Positions 15,296-22,418 of a stretch of 22,418 bases of DNA are shown piece after piece. A program made the position numbers and the translations under genes. The DNA lies in assembly GCA_002407925.1 (NCBI GenBank), contig DHPN01000024.1:1-22418 (forward strand), read 5' to 3'. How positions within the stretch are numbered: position 1 is the stretch's first letter; each line of letters opens with the position of its first letter. The DNA is from Atopobiaceae bacterium UBA5363. Lineage in GTDB: Bacteria > Actinomycetota > Coriobacteriia > Coriobacteriales > Atopobiaceae. The notes below the pieces were generated by a model. It was not told the DNA's origin and made no database searches. It saw only the letters and a list, made by a program, of their open reading frames with translations.

Positions 15296-16807
15296 GTGGC
15301 CCAAACTGAACATGGCGAGAAGAGTCTTTGCGCGAACGACGAGAGAGCTTGCCGCCGCGCCCGTCGGAAGGCGCTCATAGACGCAGGCATAAATCCCTAT
15401 CCTATTCACTCGCATGTTTCTACTTATGCCGCAGAGCTGGAAGAGCGTTATGCGAATTTAGCAAACGACACGGACACGGATGATGTCGCTACAGTTGCGG
15501 GTCGGATTCGTGCCAAGCGCGGTCAAGGCAAGATTTGTTTTCTCGTACTTGAGGATAAAACCGGAACCATTCAGCTTTTCTGTCGCATCAATGTGCTCGG
15601 TGACGAAAACTGGAAACTTTTACCCTTGCTTGATCTTGGTGACATCGTTGAAGCGACGGGTGCCGTCGTGCGTTCCCGTCGAGGTCAGCTCTCCATAGCG
15701 CCAACATCGTTGACAATGCTTTCCAAAGCCTGCCGCCCTCTGCCCGAAAAGTTCCATGGGCTTACAGACAAGGAGAAGCGCTACCGTCAGCGTTACGTTG
15801 ACCTAATAATGAACCCTGAAGTCAAGCAAGTCTTCGTTGAGCGCTCCCATATTATCTCTGCAATACGTAATTACATGGAATCCCAGGGATATCTTGAGGT
15901 TGAGACTCCCATTCTCCAAGAGACACTTGGAGGTGCCAATGCTAAGCCTTTCATCACTCATTTCAATGCGCTTGACCAGCAATGCTATTTGCGCATAGCC
16001 ACAGAGCTCCATTTGAAGCGCTGCATAGTAGGAGGTATGGACCGCGTTTTTGAAATTGGTCGGCAGTTTCGTAACGAAGGCATGGATCTGACGCACAATC
16101 CTGAATTTACCTCCATGGAAGCTTACTGCGCCTTTAGTGATCTCGAAGGAATGAAGCGCCTTTCAGAGGGCCTTTTCAAGGAGGCTAACAAAGTCGTTAA
16201 CGATTCTGAGCAGATAGAGTTTCAGGGCAAGTCCGTTGACTTGTCAGGGACATGGCGCTCAGCACCCCTATCTGAGCTCGTAAGCGAGTTTGTCGGTGAG
16301 CCTGTTTCAATGGATACGCCAGTTGAGCATCTGCGCTCGTTACTTGAGGCGAATGGGCTTGAATATAAAGAGGGCTGGGGTGCCGGAAAGCTTCTGTTTA
16401 CTCTTTATGACGAACTGTGTGAATCGGAGATCGTCGATCCGACCTTCGTATGTGATTACCCGGTTGAGGTTTCCCCTCTTACAAAGCGTAAAGAGGACGA
16501 CCCGCGTCTAACTGATCGCTTTGAGCTCGTTATTGCGGGCAACGAATATGCCAATGCTTTTTCTGAGCTCAACGATCCAGTTGACCAAGAAGAAAGGTTC
16601 AAAGCGCAGGTCGAAGCCAAAAAACAGGGTGACGAGGAAGCCATGGACTACGATGCAGACTATATTCGCGCTCTTGAATATGGGATGCCTCCCGCCGGTG
16701 GCATCGGTTATGGGATAGACCGGATGATCATGCTTTTCACAAATCAGGCTTCCATTCGTGACGTGCTTCTCTTTCCGCATATGCGTCCTGAGGGTGTGGC
16801 GGAGTAG
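15296..16807 (+). CDS. lysS: Lysyl-tRNA synthetase (class II)
   Basis: A 503-residue class IIb enzyme that charges tRNA-Lys with lysine. Domains: an OB-fold anticodon-binding domain (about 60-150, containing VAGRIRAKRGQGKICFLVL), then the catalytic domain with motif 1 (YMESQGYLEVETPIL, about 193-207), motif 2 (VFEIGRQFRNEGMDLTHNPEF, shown in part, about 252-270) and motif 3 (GGIGYGIDRMIMLF, about 468-481). GTG is the start, since GAAAGGAG lies 7 bases upstream. The next ATG is internal. Downstream of lysS many Firmicutes carry ctsR-mcsA-mcsB before clpC; here none is present. It ends in TAG. Confidence 0.97.
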   Translation: MAQTEHGEKSLCANDERACRRARRKALIDAGINPYPIHSHVSTYAAELEERYANLANDTDTDDVATVAGRIRAKRGQGKICFLVLEDKTGTIQLFCRINVLGDENWKLLPLLDLGDIVEATGAVVRSRRGQLSIAPTSLTMLSKACRPLPEKFHGLTDKEKRYRQRYVDLIMNPEVKQVFVERSHIISAIRNYMESQGYLEVETPILQETLGGANAKPFITHFNALDQQCYLRIATELHLKRCIVGGMDRVFEIGRQFRNEGMDLTHNPEFTSMEAYCAFSDLEGMKRLSEGLFKEANKVVNDSEQIEFQGKSVDLSGTWRSAPLSELVSEFVGEPVSMDTPVEHLRSLLEANGLEYKEGWGAGKLLFTLYDELCESEIVDPTFVCDYPVEVSPLTKRKEDDPRLTDRFELVIAGNEYANAFSELNDPVDQEERFKAQVEAKKQGDEEAMDYDADYIRALEYGMPPAGGIGYGIDRMIMLFTNQASIRDVLLFPHMRPEGVAE

Positions 16808-16891
16808 AGAAGGGCGTCGCGGGTGTTTGCATAGTGGCCAGCTGGGGTAAAGTACGGGGAGCACACACCAGTTTTCAAGGGGGCAACCCGC

Positions 16892-19483
16892 ATGTTTGAA
16901 AAGTTTACGGACCGCGCGCGGAAAGTGATGAGCCTAGCCCAAAGCGAAGCGCAAAGCCTTGGGAAGATGTACGTAGGAACCGAGCATCTCCTTCTTGCCT
17001 TGATCAAGGAAGGCGACGGCATTGCCGCGCAGGCGCTCGCCTCGTTGGATGTCACTTACGATGAGACGCTGGCCACCATCAAGCAAATATCATCGGAGGA
17101 CTTTCAATCTACCAGCGGAGGACACATACCCTTCACGCCGCGAGCGAAACGCGTCCTCGAGGACGCATATCGGGAAACCATGGCTCGTGGCCAGACCTAT
17201 ATTGCCACTGAGCACCTTCTGCTGGGCATAGTCTCTGAGGGCGATGGCATCGCAATGACGGCGCTTGGCCGCATGGGTATTTCGGCAGACGCAATTCGCA
17301 ATGCGGTCTCCGAGCTCATTCAAAAGGATAAGCCAGGCGAGGCTCATGGTCAGCAAGCTGCACCAGTGAGCTTTGGCCAGCTGTTTGGGGGCGCTACGCC
17401 CACCGAAGACGAGGGCGGAGATTCGATGCTTGAAAAGTACGGCCGCAACCTCACGAAGCTTGCCTCGGAGGGCAAGCTTGATCCTGTGATCGGCCGTGAC
17501 CGCGAGACAGAGCGGGTGATGCAGGTGTTGGCGCGTCGCCAGAAAAATAACCCACTCGTTCTAGGTGACCCAGGCGTTGGCAAGACAGCTGTAGTGGAGG
17601 GCTTGGCGCAACTTATTGCGTCTGGGAACGTAGCTGATATCCTACGTGGCAAGCAAATATGGACTCTTGACATGGCAGCTATGGTCGCAGGTTCGAAGTA
17701 CCGGGGCGAGTTCGAAGAGCGCTTGAAAAAAGTCATCGGAGAGGTCGAGTCGCGCAAAGACGTGATTTTGTTCATTGACGAGATACACACAGTGCTTGGC
17801 GCTGGATCCGCTGAGGGCTCAATGGATGCCGCCTCTATTTTGAAGCCTCCTCTTTCGCGAGGGGAAATTCAGGTCATAGGCGCGACGACAGTTGAGGAGT
17901 ATCGTAAGCATATAGAAAAGGACTCTGCTTTCGAGCGACGCTTCCAGCCGATAATTATTGGAGAGCCGAGCGTAGAGGATACCCTTAAGATCCTCCATGG
18001 CCTGAAATCTCGCTATGAGAAGCATCACCACGTGCACTATACCGAAGGTGCGCTCAAAGCGGCCGTTTCATTGGCGGATCGCTACGTCCAAGATCGTTTC
18101 TTGCCAGACAAGGCTATCGATGTTATTGACGAGGCGGGAGCCCGAACCCGTATTCATAAGATGACATTGCCTCCTGAGCTAGCTCAAGTTGACAAGGAGC
18201 TTGCAGATGTCTCGGCAAAGAAGGATGAGGCGGCATCTGCCCAAGCATTTGAAGAGGCGGCGCGCCTGAGAGACCAAGAGAAGGCTCTTACAACCAAGCG
18301 CAAAGAGCTCGAGCAGACTTGGCATGACAAGCAGGCCTTGAATGTCGTAACAGTTGACGAGGATGCCATCGCTGACGTGGTTTCTGACATGACAGGCGTT
18401 CCCGTCACAAACCTCACGGAGGCCGAGGCATCTAAACTCCTCCGCTGTGAAGAGGCGCTTCATCAGCGCGTCATTGGGCAAGATGAGGCTGTTTCTGCCG
18501 TTGCACGTGCAATTCGCCGTAGCCGAAGCCCTCTGAAAGACCCCCACCGCCCGGGAGGATCATTCATTTTCCTTGGCCCATCCGGCGTCGGCAAAACCGA
18601 ACTCGCGAAGTCACTGGCGGAGTTTCTTTTCGGCAGCGAAGATGCGCTTATAACATTCGACATGAGCGAGTTCATGGAGCGCCATACAGTATCCAAGCTT
18701 GTGGGCGCCCCCCCAGGATACGTTGGCTATGACGAAGGCGGTGAGCTGACCAAAGCCGTTCGTCGTCGCCCATACTCTGTTGTGCTTTTTGATGAGATTG
18801 AAAAGGCTCATCCGGATGTTTTCAATGTGCTTCTGCAAATTCTTGATGAGGGCCGCTTGACTGATGGACAAGGACGCCATGTAGATTTTTCTAACACCGT
18901 TGTGATTATGACATCTAATATTGGCGCTCGAGAGATCGCGCAGACCTCTCCAATGGGCTTTACCAGCCAGGGTGACGAGGGCTTGTCTGACAAAGAGATC
19001 CGCAGCCGGGTTGAAAGCGAGCTCAAGAAGCTCTTTCGCCCAGAGTTTCTGAACCGTGTAGACGAGATTGTAGTTTTCAAGTCGCTGACGTCGGAGCAGC
19101 TGCGTAAGATCGTTGAGTTGATGGTAGGCGATCTCAGGCGTCGCCTTGTCGCCCAAGGCATGTCAATCGAGCTCACAGATGCGGCACGTGATCTTGTTGC
19201 TAAAAAGGGCACCGACAAAATCTACGGGGCCCGTCCTTTGCGCCGTGCGATCCAGACGTTGATAGAAGATCCTCTTGCTGAGGAGATGCTACAGGGCAAA
19301 TGGAAAGAGGGGGACATCATCTGCGTTGATGCCGAGGGCGATACCCTAAGCTTTACTAAACGGCATGGAGAGATTCCGAAGCTTGAGGAACGTACGCACA
19401 TGGCTGTCCTGCAAGCTCATCAGCGTTGGATGCCAGACTCTCCAGCTCCAGCCACAGGTGGCCTTGCGGGTGTCGCCGATTGA
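16892..19483 (+). CDS. clpC: ATP-dependent Clp protease ATPase subunit ClpC
   Basis: ClpC is a two-ring AAA+ unfoldase that feeds proteins into ClpP. The 863-residue protein has two Clp-N repeats (about 1-75 and 80-145), AAA1 with Walker A GDPGVGKT (225-232) and Walker B ILFIDE (292-297), a short UVR-type middle domain (about 434-475), and AAA2 with Walker A GPSGVGKT (562-569) and Walker B VLFDE (631-635). MGF at 688-690 fits the tripeptide loop (VGF or LGF in relatives) that docks on ClpP. Arg fingers lie in AFERRFQPI and RPEFLNRVDEI. AAGGGGG at 16878-16884 is the ribosome binding site. The 84-base upstream gap shows no GGTCAAA-type CtsR site or HspR inverted repeat. ctsR, mcsA and mcsB are absent beside it. 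It ends in TGA. Confidence 0.97.
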   Translation: MFEKFTDRARKVMSLAQSEAQSLGKMYVGTEHLLLALIKEGDGIAAQALASLDVTYDETLATIKQISSEDFQSTSGGHIPFTPRAKRVLEDAYRETMARGQTYIATEHLLLGIVSEGDGIAMTALGRMGISADAIRNAVSELIQKDKPGEAHGQQAAPVSFGQLFGGATPTEDEGGDSMLEKYGRNLTKLASEGKLDPVIGRDRETERVMQVLARRQKNNPLVLGDPGVGKTAVVEGLAQLIASGNVADILRGKQIWTLDMAAMVAGSKYRGEFEERLKKVIGEVESRKDVILFIDEIHTVLGAGSAEGSMDAASILKPPLSRGEIQVIGATTVEEYRKHIEKDSAFERRFQPIIIGEPSVEDTLKILHGLKSRYEKHHHVHYTEGALKAAVSLADRYVQDRFLPDKAIDVIDEAGARTRIHKMTLPPELAQVDKELADVSAKKDEAASAQAFEEAARLRDQEKALTTKRKELEQTWHDKQALNVVTVDEDAIADVVSDMTGVPVTNLTEAEASKLLRCEEALHQRVIGQDEAVSAVARAIRRSRSPLKDPHRPGGSFIFLGPSGVGKTELAKSLAEFLFGSEDALITFDMSEFMERHTVSKLVGAPPGYVGYDEGGELTKAVRRRPYSVVLFDEIEKAHPDVFNVLLQILDEGRLTDGQGRHVDFSNTVVIMTSNIGAREIAQTSPMGFTSQGDEGLSDKEIRSRVESELKKLFRPEFLNRVDEIVVFKSLTSEQLRKIVELMVGDLRRRLVAQGMSIELTDAARDLVAKKGTDKIYGARPLRRAIQTLIEDPLAEEMLQGKWKEGDIICVDAEGDTLSFTKRHGEIPKLEERTHMAVLQAHQRWMPDSPAPATGGLAGVAD

Positions 19484-19537
19484 TATGCTCGGGAACTTGG
19501 TAGTATGAGGTGACCCGCGGTCCCCAGGTCCTAGCGT

Positions 19538-19546
19538 TGGTATACT
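19538..19546 (+). promoter_or_regulatory. Candidate extended -10 promoter of the disA operon
   Basis: TGGTATACT at 19538-19546 matches an extended -10 (TGn followed by TATACT, five of six). I find no good -35 at 16-18 bases upstream, which extended -10 promoters can lack. It lies 38 bases before the disA ATG. Confidence 0.4.
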
Positions 19547-19583
19547 GGCAGTGGTAAACACTGTGCAGTTATGGAGGTGGCAG

Positions 19584-20663
19584 ATGGACAAGGAGCTGGC
19601 GGATGGGCAAGCTCGAGATGGCACACAAGAGCGTCTTGACGCTGCAGTGAGGCTTTGTGCGCCGGGTACGGCTCTGCGCCATGCTCTTGACATGATCATC
19701 GCTGGTCACCTCGGCGCGCTCATCTGCATTGGTGATACAGAAAATGTGCTTGCCGCTGGTGACGATGGTTTTAAACTTGACATCTCATTTACGGCCAATA
19801 GGCTTTTCGAGTTGTCAAAGATGGACGGGGCGATTGTCGTGGACAAAGACCTCACGCGTATCTTGCGGGCCAACTTCCACCTCAATCCAGACCCGTCTCT
19901 GCCTACAACAGAGACGGGCATGCGCCATCGTACGGCAGCGCGCATGAGCCTGTTGACAAAAGCAGTGGTCATCTCTGTCTCCCAGCGTCGGCAAGTAGTA
20001 AACGTCTTCGTAGGTGGCCGCAGCTACCAGCTGCGCACAGTCGCGGGGCTAATGGTCTCAGTCAACCAACTGCTTGTCTCCTTACAAAATACGCGGACAC
20101 AGCTCGATCGGAACTTGCTACGCTTAACTTCACTTGAGCTTGACGACTGTGTCACAATGCGCGATGTGGCTGATGCCTTCTATCTGTTTGAGCTGCTTAC
20201 CACGGAGGCCTCTGAGCTAGATGTCTTGATTGCCCAGCTCGGCTCTGAGGCGACCACAATCAAGATGCAACGAGATGAGTTTATTGGCGACATGGACGAA
20301 GAATACACGCTCATGATTCGCGACTATGCGCGCGATTCCTCGAAAGAAAACGTTGGTTTGATTCGCAAGAAATTTCATGAGATGCGCAACGGCGAGCTAC
20401 GCTCCGCAAAAAATGTTGCTAAAGTCTTGGGATATGATGATCGCGCCGAAGACTCCGTGATGACGCCCCTTGGTCTGCGGACGCTCAATAACATTTCAGT
20501 AGTGCGCAAAGGAATGGCAGACAAGATCGTTGATGAGTATGGATCACTGAGAGATCTTCTCAATGATATTGAGAACAACCCTGAGCGTCTTGACGACCTT
20601 GGAGTGAAGAACCCTGGCATCCTTGCGGACAGCCTCTATCGTATGGGTGGCAAGCGCTCATGA
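19584..20663 (+). CDS. disA: DNA-integrity scanning diadenylate cyclase DisA
   Basis: DisA joins two ATP into cyclic di-AMP and halts this when it meets branched DNA. The 359-residue protein has the DAC domain with DGA at 81-83 (KMDGAIVVD) and the RHR motif at 114-116 (TGMRHRTAARMS; relatives usually read TGTRHRTAER), both needed for catalysis. A helical linker and a C-terminal helix-hairpin-helix DNA-binding domain (LGLRTLNNISVVRKGMADK and GSLRDLLNDIE) follow. I prefer the ATG at 19584, because GGAGG lies 6 bases upstream; an in-frame GTG at 19551 has none. In many Gram-positive bacteria the order is clpC-radA-disA; radA is missing here. Its stop overlaps the ispD start as ATGA. Confidence 0.96.
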   Translation: MDKELADGQARDGTQERLDAAVRLCAPGTALRHALDMIIAGHLGALICIGDTENVLAAGDDGFKLDISFTANRLFELSKMDGAIVVDKDLTRILRANFHLNPDPSLPTTETGMRHRTAARMSLLTKAVVISVSQRRQVVNVFVGGRSYQLRTVAGLMVSVNQLLVSLQNTRTQLDRNLLRLTSLELDDCVTMRDVADAFYLFELLTTEASELDVLIAQLGSEATTIKMQRDEFIGDMDEEYTLMIRDYARDSSKENVGLIRKKFHEMRNGELRSAKNVAKVLGYDDRAEDSVMTPLGLRTLNNISVVRKGMADKIVDEYGSLRDLLNDIENNPERLDDLGVKNPGILADSLYRMGGKRS

Positions 20664-21466
20664 ACTCCAGCGTTGACTGCAGGCTTTGTGCACAAGAGCT
20701 GCCGTCGGCCTTAGAGCGCAAGCAGCCGAGCAATCATGTGTGTGCTGTTATCGTGGCAGGAGGAAATGGCGTACGCTTTGGCAATCCGCGGGGCAAGCAG
20801 CTTGTAAGCCTATGCGGGATGCCAATGGTTTGTTGGTCGGTGCTTGCTTGTGACCGTGCGCCTTCCATTGACGCCATTGTGCTTGTTGCGCCGCCTGCGC
20901 GCAAGCAGCAGATGCTGGATGCCATAGCGCACAACCTACGGCTGCGCTGCCCAATATCTTTTGCACAAGCTGGCAGGACTAGGCAAGAATCAGTTGCAAG
21001 TGGGCTTGAGTCCGTGCCTAAAGGTTACGATATTGTCGCCATCCATGATGGCGCACGACCTGCTGTGCTTCCTCAGACCATCGAACAGGTTATTGCACGC
21101 CTGTTGAAAGACAGTACCCTTGGGGGCGCGATAGCCGCATGTCCCTCAGTCGACACCCTTAAGATCGTTGAGAACTCTCTTATAGTCTCTACCCCAGATC
21201 GTAGCCTTTATTGGTGTGCCCAGACGCCCCAGGTGTTTCACCTCAGAGCACTTTACAATGCTTTATCTGCGGCGCAGCGCGAAGGCTATGTGGGCACAGA
21301 TGACGCCTCCCTTGTTGAGCGCTATGGCAGCCAAGTCGCTTGCGTGCAGTCGCCTCGCAGCAACATCAAAGTAACGCTCCCAGAGGACTTAGTCATTGCT
21401 GAGGCGCTGCTTGAGCGGCGTTTTTCCGAGGAAAGTCGCTTGGGGGAAGGAATCAGACCATCATGA
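20660..21466 (+). CDS. ispD: 2-C-methyl-D-erythritol 4-phosphate cytidylyltransferase IspD
   Basis: IspD makes CDP-methylerythritol from MEP and CTP, the third step of the MEP isoprenoid pathway. The 268-residue protein begins with a nonconserved run of about 27 residues (with CRLC at 7-10), then the nucleotide-binding motif AVIVAGGNGVRFGNPRGKQ (29-47), HDGARP (129-134), CAQTPQVF (187-193), GTDDAS (212-217) and NIKVTLPEDL (235-244). The ATG overlaps the disA stop as ATGA, indicating coupled translation. A GTG near 20738 would give a more usual length, so the extension is not certain. The ATGA overlap with ispF at its end shows that both pathway genes are coordinated. Confidence 0.95.
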   Translation: MNSSVDCRLCAQELPSALERKQPSNHVCAVIVAGGNGVRFGNPRGKQLVSLCGMPMVCWSVLACDRAPSIDAIVLVAPPARKQQMLDAIAHNLRLRCPISFAQAGRTRQESVASGLESVPKGYDIVAIHDGARPAVLPQTIEQVIARLLKDSTLGGAIAACPSVDTLKIVENSLIVSTPDRSLYWCAQTPQVFHLRALYNALSAAQREGYVGTDDASLVERYGSQVACVQSPRSNIKVTLPEDLVIAEALLERRFSEESRLGEGIRPS

Positions 21467-22002
21467 TGCACATTGGTCATGGCTATGACGTTCACGCGCT
21501 TGTCGAGGGAAGGCCGCTTGTTCTCGGCGGCGTGCATATTGACTACAAGCTTGGCCTCGAAGGGCACTCTGACGCTGACGTTCTGACGCATGCGCTTATG
21601 GATGCCATTTTGGGCTCTTTACGCGAAGGAGATATCGGGTGCCTTTTCCCTGACGATGATCCCGCCTATCTTGGGGCTGACTCCCTTGTGCTCCTTCACC
21701 ATGTGGCTTCGCTCGCGAAAGACCGTGGAGCTCGAATTGTGGACTGCGATTGTACGGTGGTAGCACAAGCCCCGCGGCTTTCTTCGTACCGTGACCAGAT
21801 GAGAGCCAATCTTGCCCGCGCAATGGGAATCTCCGCAGACAATGTTGGCGTGAAGGCGACGACCACTGAACATTTGGGCTTTGTCGGTCGTGGAGAAGGC
21901 ATCGCCGCATGGTCGGTGGTGCTTCTTGACAGGCCCGAAAGAACTGTGGGACCCTCTACCGTGGCAGGCGCAGTAGAATCGATTCATCCGGAACCGAGCT
22001 AG
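21463..22002 (+). CDS. ispF: 2-C-methyl-D-erythritol 2,4-cyclodiphosphate synthase IspF
   Basis: IspF closes the cyclic diphosphate of the MEP pathway and works as a homotrimer with a zinc site. D9 and H11 (GYDVHAL) and H43 (VLTHALMDAILG) are the metal ligands. SDAD at 36-39, the KATTTEHLGFVGRGEGIAA run near 134-152 and the final AWSVVLL strand are typical. The 179 residues exceed the usual 155-160 by a short C-terminal tail (about 160-179). Two ATGs in a row begin the frame; the first forms the ATGA overlap with ispD. The TAG stop overlaps the ribosome binding site of the next gene. Confidence 0.97.
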   Translation: MMHIGHGYDVHALVEGRPLVLGGVHIDYKLGLEGHSDADVLTHALMDAILGSLREGDIGCLFPDDDPAYLGADSLVLLHHVASLAKDRGARIVDCDCTVVAQAPRLSSYRDQMRANLARAMGISADNVGVKATTTEHLGFVGRGEGIAAWSVVLLDRPERTVGPSTVAGAVESIHPEPS

Positions 22003-22011
22003 GAGACGCAT

Positions 22012-22418
22012 ATGCTCGTCTATAACAGCCAAACACATCATAAAGAAGAGTTCAAGCCTATCGAGGCAGGGAAAGTTCGCATGTATGTGTGCGGGCCGAC
22101 GGTATACGATCAGATTCATATTGGCAATGGACGCACATTCATGTCTTTCGATGTGATTCGTCGTTATCTGACGTACAAAGGGTACCAAGTGACATTCGCC
22201 CAAAACCTTACGGATGTAGACGACAAGATCATCAACCGGGCAAACGAGCAGGGGCGTGCAGCGTCTGACGTTGCTGAGGAGTATTCAAAAGCCTTTATCG
22301 AGCAGATGCACCGCCTTGGGGTGCTTGACCCGGATATCCGTCCGCGGGCAACGCGGGAGATCGCTGCGATGCAGGAGATGATCGAGTCTCTCATTGGGCA
22401 GGGCAATGCATATGTAGT
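22012..22418 (+). CDS. cysS: Cysteinyl-tRNA synthetase, N-terminal part (cut by window end)
   Basis: A class I synthetase that charges tRNA-Cys. The visible 135 residues include the zinc ligand C27 and the HIGH-type motif in YVCGPTVYDQIHIGNGRT (25-42), followed by the Rossmann core YKGYQVTFAQNLTDVDDKI. AGGAG at 22001-22005, overlapping the ispF stop, is the ribosome binding site. Nine bases separate it from ispF, so it belongs to the disA-ispD-ispF transcript. In Bacillus this gene follows ispD-ispF after gltX and cysE; both are missing here. The frame is open to the end of the window. Confidence 0.96.
   Translation, partial: MLVYNSQTHHKEEFKPIEAGKVRMYVCGPTVYDQIHIGNGRTFMSFDVIRRYLTYKGYQVTFAQNLTDVDDKIINRANEQGRAASDVAEEYSKAFIEQMHRLGVLDPDIRPRATREIAAMQEMIESLIGQGNAYV

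Noticed and set aside
14573..15415. A 280-codon open frame on the - strand across tatA, greA and the start of lysS
   Set aside because: It lies antisense to three genes with clear homology, has no recognisable motif and runs across their boundaries; it is a frame shadow.
16838..16845. CCAGCTGG palindrome before clpC as a heat-shock operator
   Set aside because: Eight-base palindromes are expected by chance and it matches neither CtsR, HrcA nor HspR sites known to me.
19551..19583. GTG start for disA 33 bases upstream
   Set aside because: No ribosome binding site precedes it, while GGAGG lies 6 bases before the ATG at 19584; it would also start just after the -10 candidate.

Overview
This is a chromosomal core region in which every supported gene reads on the + strand. 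Base composition looks near 50% GC. Gene content and order suggest a Gram-positive actinobacterium of the class Coriobacteriia, perhaps an Atopobium/Olsenella-type organism. The reasons are the secA-prfB-ftsEX block, the clpC-disA-ispD-ispF-cysS block, a SARP/BTAD-type giant regulator, and a split transketolase. The genus is an inference from gene content only; no database search was possible.

Layout. (1) 1-421: end of a ribosomal RNA operon, with the 23S 3' end, a 5S gene inside a long precursor stem, and a strong palindromic terminator. (2) 422-3788: an AT-rich leader with candidate promoters, then a 1027-residue regulator with an N-terminal P-loop, a helical middle and a C-terminal winged helix plus BTAD. 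(3) 3932-8739: secA, prfB and a YitT-family membrane protein, tightly packed (taa/atg abutting, then a GTGA overlap). (4) 8809-12102: a sugar-phosphate module of transaldolase, two half-transketolases and a class II aldolase. (5) 12282-14205: ftsE-ftsX, with an unusually long FtsE N-terminus. (6) 14375-16807: a TatA-like protein ending in a zinc ribbon, then greA and lysS. (7) 16892-22418: clpC, disA, ispD, ispF and the start of cysS; the last four are coupled by ATGA overlaps or a 9-base gap.

How the genes work together: the window holds protein export (SecA, TatA-like), translation and its accuracy (RF2, LysRS, CysRS, 5S/23S), transcription elongation (GreA), cell-wall division control (FtsEX), protein quality control (ClpC), c-di-AMP signalling (DisA), isoprenoid precursor synthesis by the MEP pathway (IspD, IspF), and non-oxidative pentose phosphate chemistry.

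The most unusual observations are: (a) release factor 2 carries Ser-Pro-Thr where the stop-codon-reading tripeptide Ser-Pro-Phe is expected, in a window where TAG is the commonest stop codon (7 of 17 complete genes); (b) a TatA-like protein has a four-cysteine zinc ribbon at its C-terminus; (c) FtsE has about 105 extra polar residues in front of its ATPase domain; (d) the large regulator has SARP modules in reversed order; (e) secA has a GC-rich leader hairpin. I see no phage, insertion sequence, CRISPR array or tRNA gene.
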